Source: JAJXZP01 sp963787185 (GTDB lineage: Bacteria > Spirochaetota > Spirochaetia > Treponematales > Rectinemataceae). Taken from it: a stretch of DNA of 64,000 nucleotides. Below the pieces are notes generated by a model, which did not search any database, was not told where the DNA came from, and saw only the letters and a list, made by a program, of their open reading frames with translations. The stretch covers positions 124,001 through 188,000 of the forward strand of contig CAWBCC010000020.1 of assembly GCA_963787185.1 (NCBI GenBank). Reading direction: 5' to 3'. Both the position numbers and the translations under genes were made by a program. Shown here one piece after another: positions 10,001 to 16,257 of the stretch (positions are counted from its first letter, which is position 1; each line of letters starts with the position of its first letter).

Positions 10001-10319
10001 GCGAGAGCGCGTCGTCGTACTCGCCGAGACGCTTCTCGATGCCGCCTATGGCCTCCGCGCGCGCGGCGAGGCCCTCTTGCACGTTCTGGATCCGGTCGAG
10101 GGCGACCTTGGCCGCCTTTTGCCGGACGTCGAGCTCGATTCCGAAACGCTTCAGATCCTCGGCTCGCCTGTCGACGTAGGCGTCGAGCTCGTCTCGGAGG
10201 CGGTCCGCGTACTTCTTCAACTTCTCGAGGGAGCGATTGTCCCGGTCTATCTGGCGGTAAACGACCAAGACCACCAGGACGAGGCCAAGAGTGATAAAGT
10301 TCCCGATAGTGAAGAGCAT
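7086..10319 (-). CDS. Giant coiled-coil membrane-anchored protein, SpiroCoCo family
   Basis: A protein of about 1077 residues. It opens with one membrane segment (MLFTIGNFITLGLVLVVLVV, residues 1-20) and then runs as an almost unbroken heptad coiled coil rich in Ala, Glu, Arg, Leu and Asp. The last 45 residues form a compact helical domain (TVRKLARQGWNVDEIARAVK...) like a small helix-turn-helix. This architecture is that of the spirochaete-specific SpiroCoCo coiled-coil family, thought to be structural (cell shape, cytoplasmic filaments or motility), although its role is not settled. The start at 10319 is chosen because it puts the membrane helix at the N-terminus; an upstream in-frame ATG at 10406 would prepend 29 polar residues overlapping the rpsU promoter zone. 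Confidence 0.82.
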   Translation of the reverse strand: MLFTIGNFITLGLVLVVLVVYRQIDRDNRSLEKLKKYADRLRDELDAYVDRRAEDLKRFGIELDVRQKAAKVALDRIQNVQEGLAARAEAIGGIEKRLGEYDDALSRLMKLTAQVDENLARLHEESDFTESVSRRLDAAAATMATIDREIPGIKRAFADDAARTLESFKGELVADVGSRLNDVAVVLDRARTEASQALQRAEAGRADLERELAKGFERARVEAERFEDVAFAKLKESSETKAGRLKELIEEKFTQLGALAREKVADTQGIVKTFKADWKGEAEELLSTMRDEMAAQADSLGAKLEEAEAKVAASAASMAMTETSVAETAARASRELAAVESHLASEGTALSARAFEDFGKRLAEYGSEAEARFERLESAGAEIGALDTALRASMDQTARRVENDFAAFGRALEDRRLHFEEGFAAETGRLRGSMKALEDELDALKQRAYDNVSEKLKVFEDEFFADLKARSESAEARLGAWRDELDRSLSELAARAAEERAAVEKAVMDETRSRLAETQARLQDQFDTMRERVSAIQDGIQAQSGMAAETLASLKQTLLKDAADARDTAQAYVEGEISRFSLETQARVKAAERDVETRLSALGQTVGAEEERVRAAREDVSQAAESFRSGFREAVAKAEGSLRSELQAFAVATTELVQAARGDYESQRDTFVQTAQTERDRITKELAGLADRTAELRQDLSSRIAGALEGFSRGYEALLVDLEKKRRETQADSEAALREFKDAVQDMALRLESARAQSFTKVESEAARLSQVLGDIDREQKNFVAQTKVFERTDELKDRLAQSIESMKSDLVRLDAHKAEVAEIETQLGRVKRLEDEVNQKLARFLAEKRRIDALEEDFTRLAGISQTVDRRLDEVTGQADAITEAQTSIRKILELSHEAEAKYERLEKKSGILDTTAEAVDKNFQAIQGVEKAVAAFGGELRKIPDRIVELRRAVDQLAADKDKTDEAVHKLGELDGIIADAEKRIAEVQKAREWLARAETRLEEIDRKAQEQLKLLSTLLKEEGGGRRERGAPPSTVQDTVRKLARQGWNVDEIARAVKISRGEVELILELGAKS

Positions 10320-10406
10320 GCGGAACTCCAGTGCTTTCTGCGATTTCTGCGGCAGTATAGACCATTTATCGGACGAACGGAAGCGCCGAGAGGGCTTCCC
10401 CGCCAC

Positions 10407-10434
10407 TTGACACGAAACGATTCACGGCTACAAT
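10407..10434 (+). promoter_or_regulatory. Sigma70-type promoter of rpsU
   Basis: A perfect -35 TTGACA (10407-10412) and a near-perfect -10 TACAAT (10429-10434) are separated by 16 bp. Transcription would begin about 10441 and give a short leader with a perfect anti-16S match GGAGGTGAT at 10453-10460. Confidence 0.7.
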
Positions 10435-10455
10435 TACTTCGCAATTCGAAGGGAG

Positions 10456-10677
10456 GTGATTTCCATCAGGCAGATTATCGTGGACGAGAGTGAGCCCCTC
10501 GAAAAGGCCATCAAGCGCTTCAAGCGCATGGTCGAAAAAGAGGGCATCATCCGCGAGTGGAAAAAGCGTGAGTTCTTTGAAAAGCCTTCTACCATCAAGA
10601 ACCGCAAACAGAAGGCCCTCGCGCGCAAGCTGCTCAAAAAGGCACGCAAACCCCGCGACTCCAAAGGCGGGTATTGA
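10456..10677 (+). CDS. rpsU: 30S ribosomal protein S21
   Basis: Small-subunit protein bS21, needed for mRNA engagement in initiation. The core EPLEKAIKRFKRMVEKEGII and the long basic tail (EKPSTIKNRKQKALARKLLKKARK) are typical. The start is odd. The first conventional codon is GTG at 10456, but that GTG lies inside the perfect Shine-Dalgarno GGAGGTGAT. Counting back from the conserved Glu-Pro, the position of Met1 in E. coli S21 falls on an ATC codon at 10465-10467, placed ideally about 8 nt after the AGG. So translation may initiate at AUC, giving 70 residues. A strong promoter lies upstream and a hairpin terminator downstream. Confidence 0.93.
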   Translation: MISIRQIIVDESEPLEKAIKRFKRMVEKEGIIREWKKREFFEKPSTIKNRKQKALARKLLKKARKPRDSKGGY

Positions 10678-10710
10678 AAGCATCCCTTCCAGGAAGCATC
10701 GAGCACAATA

Positions 10711-10766
10711 GGCCGTAGGGGCGTCGCCAACCGATCTGGCGTCGCTCGTGCGGCCCTTTTCATTTT
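10711..10766 (+). terminator. Rho-independent terminator after rpsU
   Basis: Left arm GGCCGTAGGGGCGTCGCC and right arm GGCGTCGCTCGTGCGGCC pair over 18 positions with two mismatches and two wobbles around a short loop, followed by CTTTTCATTTTC. It separates rpsU from the DUF192 lipoprotein gene. Confidence 0.7.
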
Positions 10767-10785
10767 CAGATAGGGGAGCCAGAGG

Positions 10786-11328
10786 ATGAGAAAACGAGAG
10801 ACTGAGTGTCGCGGCGCCGAGGGCCGCTGCCGTTCGAATTCCACCCTGAGGCGGGGGGCCGTCCGCGGGCTCCGCTGCGCGGCATTGGCGGCGCTGCTGT
10901 TCTCGACGGGCTGCGCCTCCAAAAGCGCCGATTCCGCGGCCGGCATAGACAGGCCCAATCCGCCCCTCCGGACGGCGGTGTTCCGCGTCGGTCCCGCCAC
11001 GATAAAGGCCGAAATCGCGCGGAGCGAGATAGAACGCGAGCGGGGACTCATGTACCGGCAGACTCTGCCCGACGGAACGGGAATGCTCTTCGTCTTCGAC
11101 TCCGACCAGCACCTGAGCTTCTGGATGAAGAATACCTTCCTGCCCCTTTCGCTGGCCTATATCGCTTCGGACGGAATCATCAGCCAAATGGTCGATCTGT
11201 CGCCCCAGTCCCTCGATCCCCGGCAATCCGAGCGCTCCGTCCGCTACGCTCTCGAAGTCCCGCAGGGCTGGTTCGACCGCGCCGGAGTCAAAGTGGGCGA
11301 CCGGGTCGAGATCCCGCGGACGGATTGA
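10786..11328 (+). CDS. DUF192 family lipoprotein
   Basis: A 180-residue exported protein. A basic N-terminus is followed by a hydrophobic stretch ending LAALLFSTGC, a lipobox with Cys at about residue 44. The rest is a DUF192 domain with its hallmark blocks ERERGLMYRQTLPDGTGMLFVFD, SFWMKNTFLPLSLAYI and the terminal VKVGDRVEI. The family's biochemical role is not established; members are typically periplasmic. The long pre-lipobox region suggests the true start may be downstream of 10786. It sits between the rpsU terminator and a probable def promoter. Confidence 0.82.
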   Translation: MRKRETECRGAEGRCRSNSTLRRGAVRGLRCAALAALLFSTGCASKSADSAAGIDRPNPPLRTAVFRVGPATIKAEIARSEIERERGLMYRQTLPDGTGMLFVFDSDQHLSFWMKNTFLPLSLAYIASDGIISQMVDLSPQSLDPRQSERSVRYALEVPQGWFDRAGVKVGDRVEIPRTD

Positions 11329-11356
11329 GACGGGACTCTTTCCGCCGCGATCGAAA

Positions 11357-11385
11357 TTGACCATCCATGCGCCTCTCGATAACTT
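11357..11385 (+). promoter_or_regulatory. Candidate promoter of the def-fmt-priA gene string
   Basis: TTGACC (11357-11362) and TAACTT (11380-11385) are separated by 17 bp, just upstream of def. The -35 is good and the -10 is weak. Confidence 0.4.
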
Positions 11386-11404
11386 GTGGCAGAGGGAGAT
11401 ATGA

Positions 11405-11893
11405 ATGCTTGACATAGTCCTGTACGGCGACGAGGTTCTCACCAAAAAGGCGGAGCCGGTGCGCGATTTCGGACCCGACATCGTCCAGCTCGTCGCCGAT
11501 ATGCTCGACGCGATGCGCCGCGGCAAGGGCATCGGTCTGGCCGGACCTCAGGTCGGTCGTTCGCTCAGGGTTTTCGTGACGCAAGTGGACGGCGATAAGC
11601 CGAGGGCCTTTATAAATCCCGAGATCGTGCTCACGTCCCAGGACGAGGTCGACTACGAAGAGGGCTGCCTCTCGCTGCCGGGGCTCTATATCGGGCTTCT
11701 CAGGCCCGAATCGGTCCGGATCCAGGCCTGGAACGAAAAAGGGCGACCCTTCACGACCGAAGCGAGCGGTCTTCTGGCGCGGGTGCTGCTTCACGAATAC
11801 GACCATCTCGACGGTATACTGTTCATAGATCGGCTCACTGCGGCCAAGAGGGAGCGCGTTCTGGACCAATACCAGCGCATGGTACGCATGTAG
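11405..11893 (+). CDS. def: Peptide deformylase
   Basis: A 162-residue metalloenzyme that removes the formyl group from the N-terminal Met of new proteins. All three family motifs are present: GIGLAGPQ (motif 1), EGCLSLPG with the metal-binding Cys (motif 2), and LLHEYDHLDGILF, the HExxH-type metal site with catalytic Glu (motif 3). It starts at ATG after GAGGGAG. It lies directly upstream of fmt, the partner enzyme that installs the formyl group on Met-tRNA, the classic pairing. A 13-bp hairpin separates the two genes. Confidence 0.97.
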   Translation: MLDIVLYGDEVLTKKAEPVRDFGPDIVQLVADMLDAMRRGKGIGLAGPQVGRSLRVFVTQVDGDKPRAFINPEIVLTSQDEVDYEEGCLSLPGLYIGLLRPESVRIQAWNEKGRPFTTEASGLLARVLLHEYDHLDGILFIDRLTAAKRERVLDQYQRMVRM

Positions 11894-11911
11894 TTTCGCC
11901 GAAATCGAAAT

Positions 11912-11942
11912 CGGTCTCCGAACCGAAACGGTTCGGAGACCG
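11912..11942. repeat. Perfect 13-bp hairpin between def and fmt
   Basis: CGGTCTCCGAACC and GGTTCGGAGACCG pair perfectly around loop GAAAC. It has no T run, so it is unlikely to be a terminator. It ends just upstream of the fmt Shine-Dalgarno and could tune fmt translation or mRNA stability. Confidence 0.7.
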
Positions 11943-11958
11943 GCTCAAGGAGGAGCGG

Positions 11959-12954
11959 GTGCGCGTACTCTTCGCGGGTAGCCCCGATATAGCCGTGCCC
12001 TCGCTCGTGCGATTGTCCTTCGAGCACGAGATAGTCGGCGTGCTCACGAACCCCGAGTCTCAGAAGGGTCGCGGTCTCGCCTCCGCCGTCACCGCCGTGG
12101 CTTCCGCCGCCGACGTACTTTCCAAGGGCCGGCTGCCCATTCTGGCCTTCGAGCGGCTGGGTCCGGAAGCCCGTGAGGCCGTGGCCGCGCTGCGGCCCGA
12201 CATCCTCGTATCCTTCGCCTACGCCCGCATATTCGGCCCGCGATTTCTCGCCCTCTTCCCCAAGGGGGGACTCAACATACACCCGAGCCTCCTGCCGCGC
12301 TACCGCGGCCCGGCCCCGATCCCCTACGCGATACTCAACCGCGACGCCGAGACGGGCATCGTGGTGCAGCGAATCGCCCTCGAGCTCGATTCCGGCGACA
12401 TTCTCGGCGAGGAGCGCTTCCGGCTCAACGGCCTCGAAACGGCCGAAGACCTCGCCGAGACGGCCGCCATCGTGGGCGCGGATCTCGTGTCGCGGGCTCT
12501 CGAGGAAATAGAGGAGGGGAGGGAAAAACCGCGTCCCCAGGTCGGCGAAAGCTCGTACTGTTCCCTTCTCAGGAAAGAAGACGGACTGATCGACTGGTCG
12601 GCTCCGGTTCTCGAGATCGATGCCAAGGTTCGAGCCTTCTATCCGTGGCCGGGCGCCTTCACCTGGCTGCGCGGACTCCGGCTCAATGTTCTCGAGGCCT
12701 TTCCCTATCCCCACATCACTTTCGCGGCCGGACCCAGCAGCCTCGATTTCGAGGATGCCGCGCCCGGAACCATACTCGGCCTAGACAAGGCCAGAGGTCT
12801 GATGGTACAAACGATCGACGGCCTCGTCGCCCTTAGACGCCTACAGATCCAGCACAAAAAGGCCCTTCCGTATCGCGAGTTCGCGAACGGTATGCGCGAC
12901 CTGGCCGGCTCGGCCCTGGGGCGCCCGCCCTCGGAGGAAACGGACCGCCCATGA
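11959..12954 (+). CDS. fmt: Methionyl-tRNA formyltransferase
   Basis: A 331-residue cytoplasmic enzyme that transfers a formyl group from N10-formyl-tetrahydrofolate to initiator Met-tRNA. Residues 1-185 form the formyltransferase domain, with N-terminal MRVLFAGSPDIAVPSL and the catalytic block NIHPSLLPRYRG at 106-117. The C-terminal OB-like tRNA-binding domain spans about 205-310. It starts at GTG after AGGAGGAG. Its stop overlaps the next gene's start (ATGA at 12951), so translation of the PASTA protein is probably coupled. Confidence 0.96.
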   Translation: MRVLFAGSPDIAVPSLVRLSFEHEIVGVLTNPESQKGRGLASAVTAVASAADVLSKGRLPILAFERLGPEAREAVAALRPDILVSFAYARIFGPRFLALFPKGGLNIHPSLLPRYRGPAPIPYAILNRDAETGIVVQRIALELDSGDILGEERFRLNGLETAEDLAETAAIVGADLVSRALEEIEEGREKPRPQVGESSYCSLLRKEDGLIDWSAPVLEIDAKVRAFYPWPGAFTWLRGLRLNVLEAFPYPHITFAAGPSSLDFEDAAPGTILGLDKARGLMVQTIDGLVALRRLQIQHKKALPYREFANGMRDLAGSALGRPPSEETDRP

Positions 12955-14024
12955 AACTCAAGTTCAGGTTCCCCGCCATTTCGAAGCTTTCCAGGATCAG
13001 GGACATCAGGTTCCCCAGCATCCCCCTCGATCTGCACAAACTCGAGGACCTGGATCGGGAGCATTACCGCATAGCGGCCTACGCCCTGGCCGCCGTGATC
13101 GTCCTCATGGTCGTGGCGGGCGTCACGGCCTTCTTTCTCTCTCTCCGGGGAGCAGAGGAGACGATGGTGCCCGACGTGCGGGGAATGGAGCTGACGCAGG
13201 CCCTGATCCGGATGCAGGACAAGGAGCTCTATCCGCGCATAGCCCTGCGTTTCACCGACGATCCCCTGGACAGAGGCAAGATAGTCGACCAGTCTCCGGT
13301 CGCCGGCACCATCGTCAAGGCCGGGCGCAGGATCCAGCTCGTCGTGAGCCGCGGCGCCATCGCGGACCGGGTGGAGAATTTCGTCGGCCAGGATATCGAC
13401 GAGGTCAGGATCCACCTTCAGACTCTCTTCGCCACGGCCCGGCCGCTTCTGACCATCAACGATCCCCCCGTCTACCTCTACGACAAGTCGCCGGCAGGCA
13501 CTATTCTGGCTCAAAAACCCGCTCCGGGGACCGAGCTCGGCGGCGCGACCCTGCTCGAGCTCGTCGTGAGCCGCGGCCCGCAGAGGGCCCAGGTCAAGGT
13601 GCCGGCCCTGCTCGGCCTGTCGATCGACGACGCCCTCGCCGTCGTCGAGGGCAGCTCCGTCGACATCAACTTCGCCATGCGCGATCCCATGAAAAACGAA
13701 AAACCGGGCGTAGTCGTCTCCGAGTTCCCCTCGGCCGGAAGTCTCATACCGCCCGCCTCGAGCATCGCCGTCACGGTCACGACACCCGGCGCGCAGAAGG
13801 GCATGGCTTCCGGCATCTTCAGCCGCCAGCTGCCCCAGTACCCCTATCCGCTCAAAGTCTCGCTCGATGTCATAAGTCCCATGGGCGAACGCACTCCGCT
13901 CCTGACCGTCAGGCATCCCGGCGGCCTCTTCACCGCGCCCTACAACCTCCCCGTGGGTTCGATGCTGGTCCTGTCCGTGCTCGACCGCGAGGTGCCGCCC
14001 CGGGTCGAGGTGGGCACGCAATGA
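12951..14024 (+). CDS. PASTA-domain single-pass membrane protein
   Basis: A 357-residue protein: cytoplasmic N-terminus of about 40 residues, one transmembrane helix (about 42-65), then about three extracytoplasmic PASTA repeats (about 72-142, 143-217, 218-285; for example VPDVRGMELTQALIRMQD, VPALLGLSIDDALAVVE) and a C-terminal beta-rich tail. PASTA domains bind peptidoglycan fragments. Unlike PknB or PBP2x there is no kinase or transpeptidase domain, so this may be a scaffold or sensor for the cell wall. It is coupled to fmt upstream and to the next gene downstream through ATGA overlaps. Confidence 0.85.
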   Translation: MKLKFRFPAISKLSRIRDIRFPSIPLDLHKLEDLDREHYRIAAYALAAVIVLMVVAGVTAFFLSLRGAEETMVPDVRGMELTQALIRMQDKELYPRIALRFTDDPLDRGKIVDQSPVAGTIVKAGRRIQLVVSRGAIADRVENFVGQDIDEVRIHLQTLFATARPLLTINDPPVYLYDKSPAGTILAQKPAPGTELGGATLLELVVSRGPQRAQVKVPALLGLSIDDALAVVEGSSVDINFAMRDPMKNEKPGVVVSEFPSAGSLIPPASSIAVTVTTPGAQKGMASGIFSRQLPQYPYPLKVSLDVISPMGERTPLLTVRHPGGLFTAPYNLPVGSMLVLSVLDREVPPRVEVGTQ

Positions 14025-15523
14025 CCGAAAGGGGCGAGAAGAGAGCTTCCGCCCCGAAAGGCGGCGGCTTCCCGCGGACCGCGACGCCGGAGGGATCCGA
14101 TCTTCCCGTCGGCGCAGGGCCACTCTCGCCTCCCAGCCGCGGTTCCTCCCGCAGGCGGCCCGTGGGCAGACCGCTGGTCGAAGACCAGTACGCTCCCTCG
14201 ATCCCGGCGCGGACGCGCCGCGTTTCCCGTTCGCCGGGAGATGCGGCGAGGCTCTGCCTCGTCGAGGTCGTGCATCTCTATCTTTACGACATCGGACGGA
14301 GCGTCGATCTCAAGAAGGTGGCCGCTCTCATTCCGGCGCATACCGATGTCGGTATCGTCAAGCGCCGCGACACGCCGGCCTCCATCACCCTGCCCAAGCC
14401 GCTCATACTCCAGATCGGCGAGCAGGACTGCCAGGACCTCGGCGGTTTCGACTGTTTTTCCGCGCATATGAAAATCTACGCGGAGGGAGCCGTCACCGTG
14501 ATCGTCCGCGTCAAAGCCAGGCTGCCCTTCGGCGAGCTCCACCGCATCAAGGAACGGGCCATCGTCTTCGGCGGAGAGACCGAAACCATAGCTGTCCTCG
14601 CGGAAAAGTCGGCCCGGCGGCTCCTGGAGGGCATACGCCCCGCCGTCGTGGAGCCCTACGAGTTCGACGCGATGGACCGCGAAAGCTACACGGCCTTCTG
14701 CCTTCTCGACTGCGAGGGCGATCCGGGAGCCTTTCTGCACAGGAACAACGACTACGTCGCCGCCCTTCTCATCGGCGAAGACCCCAGCTCGGACCTGCAC
14801 GAATCGCAGGTGACGGCCACGCTCGGCAAGCCCTTCTCCTACCACCAGCGCGACCTCGCCGTGTTCGACCTCGACAGGTGTCTCATCATCGATTCCGCGG
14901 CGGACTACGAAGACCTCCTCCTCATCATCGAGCATGCCAACTATCAGCTGCTCGAACTGCGCGTGCTGGACAGGCTGCTCGACTTCTGGCTGGACGAAGC
15001 CGAGGCCGACGTCAGACTGCTCTACGGACCGGGAGCGCGCCGCCGCCGCGGCAGAGGCTCGGCGGCGAGGGAAAAGCTCGCGAACATCCAGGCCCTGCGT
15101 TTCGAGTCCCTGTTCATCCTGGAGAATCTCGAGAACTCCTCCAAGATCATCGGCGATTACTACCTTGGGCAGATCTACGGCCGGCTCTGTTCCATTTTCA
15201 ACACCGAGGGATGGAAATGGTCGGTCGAGCGGCGGCTGGATACGCTCCAGGATGTCTACGACATGGTCAAGAACGACTCGGCCGAACAGCGCATGGTCAC
15301 GCTCGAAGTCATCTTCATCGTCGTCTGCATCATTTTCCCCCTCGTCCAGATACTTCAGGTGATGGTGACGAGCAGCGAGGCCTCCCACGCCGTCAATGCG
15401 TCCTCCCGGAGCATCGAAAGCGGCGGGCGGCCGGCGACCGCCCCGGAGGGGCTCGCCCCGCGCGGCGAAACCCCCTCGGATCGAGCGGCGCTTCCGGCAA
15501 GGGCGCTTCCGGGAAGGCCCTAG
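14021..15523 (+). CDS. RMND1/DUF155-like membrane-anchored protein
   Basis: A 500-residue protein. The first 70 residues are low-complexity. The body has patterns reminiscent of the RMD1/RMND1 (DUF155) family: LLLIIEHANYQLLELRVLDRLLD in the middle, WSVERRLDTLQDVYDMVKND, and a single C-terminal membrane helix (LEVIFIVVCIIFPLVQI, about 427-443). DUF155 proteins in mitochondria support translation; bacterial roles are unknown. It is translated with an ATGA overlap from the PASTA protein, and its TAG overlaps the next gene's GTG, so it belongs to the def-priA string. The assignment is by pattern only and the N-terminal half is not recognised. Confidence 0.55.
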   Translation: MTERGEKRASAPKGGGFPRTATPEGSDLPVGAGPLSPPSRGSSRRRPVGRPLVEDQYAPSIPARTRRVSRSPGDAARLCLVEVVHLYLYDIGRSVDLKKVAALIPAHTDVGIVKRRDTPASITLPKPLILQIGEQDCQDLGGFDCFSAHMKIYAEGAVTVIVRVKARLPFGELHRIKERAIVFGGETETIAVLAEKSARRLLEGIRPAVVEPYEFDAMDRESYTAFCLLDCEGDPGAFLHRNNDYVAALLIGEDPSSDLHESQVTATLGKPFSYHQRDLAVFDLDRCLIIDSAADYEDLLLIIEHANYQLLELRVLDRLLDFWLDEAEADVRLLYGPGARRRRGRGSAAREKLANIQALRFESLFILENLENSSKIIGDYYLGQIYGRLCSIFNTEGWKWSVERRLDTLQDVYDMVKNDSAEQRMVTLEVIFIVVCIIFPLVQILQVMVTSSEASHAVNASSRSIESGGRPATAPEGLAPRGETPSDRAALPARALPGRP

Positions 15524-16257
15524 TGGATCCCGAAGAACGCCGCTCGCTGTGGCGCTCGCTCGGCGTTCTCGAGGACTGGCTCGGAGGCGGAATCCGCGTC
15601 GAGCGCGCCGAGCCGGACTTCGCGGCCTCGGCGGCGCCGCCCGTGGGCGGCGACTCCATCGAGACGATCGCGGCCGAGGTCCGGGTCTGCCCGCTGTGCC
15701 GCCTCGCCGACACGAGGAAAAATGCCGTTCCGGGTCAGGGCGTGGACGCGCCCCTCGTCTTGGTGGTAGGCGAGGGGCCCGGAGCCGAAGAAGACGCCCA
15801 GGGCCTGCCCTTCGTGGGGCCCGCGGGCAAACTCCTCGACAAGATGCTCGCCTCCGTGGGCCTGTCCCGAGATCGCAACTGCTTCATAACCAACGTGGTG
15901 AAGTGCCGCCCCCCGGGCAACCGCGATCCCGCTCCCGACGAGCGCGCGGCCTGCGGCGTCTATCTGCGCCGGCAGATCGCCCTCCTGCAGCCGAAGGCGC
16001 TCCTCTGCGTCGGACGGGTGGCGGCCCAGGCCCTTCTCGATACGAGCGAGGGCATCAACAGGCTCCGGGGCCGGTGGATGCGCTTCGAGGCCGTGCCGCT
16101 GATCGCCACATTCCACCCCAGTGCCCTTCTCCGGGACGAATCGCTCAAGAGGCCGGCCTGGGAAGACCTCAAGCTGCTCCGCGACTTCCTGGCGGAGAGC
16201 TCGGGCGGACGCGCCGGACCGGACTCCGCCGGAGGCGACCGGCCCGTCGATGAATGA
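15523..16257 (+). CDS. Uracil-DNA glycosylase, family 4 (4Fe-4S)
   Basis: A 244-residue repair enzyme that excises uracil from DNA. Residues 56-200 carry the family 4 signature: cysteines C56, C59 (CPLC), C128 and C144 with the spacing of the 4Fe-4S ligands, GEGPGAEED (83-91) as motif A and FHPSALLR (about 197-204) as motif B. The N-terminal 50 residues are an extension of unknown role. It starts at GTG overlapping the previous TAG (TAGTG) and its 3' end overlaps the priA start by 8 bases. The pairing with priA gives a DNA repair/restart module. Confidence 0.9.
   Translation: MDPEERRSLWRSLGVLEDWLGGGIRVERAEPDFAASAAPPVGGDSIETIAAEVRVCPLCRLADTRKNAVPGQGVDAPLVLVVGEGPGAEEDAQGLPFVGPAGKLLDKMLASVGLSRDRNCFITNVVKCRPPGNRDPAPDERAACGVYLRRQIALLQPKALLCVGRVAAQALLDTSEGINRLRGRWMRFEAVPLIATFHPSALLRDESLKRPAWEDLKLLRDFLAESSGGRAGPDSAGGDRPVDE

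Noticed and set aside
7867..10365. A very long second-frame protein on the minus strand inside the coiled-coil gene
   Set aside because: High GC produces long open frames; its composition is Arg/Pro-rich and lacks any domain, whereas the other frame gives a regular coiled coil.
10320..10406. A 29-residue N-terminal extension of the SpiroCoCo protein
   Set aside because: It would bury the membrane anchor and overlap the divergent rpsU promoter; the ATG at 10319 fits the family.
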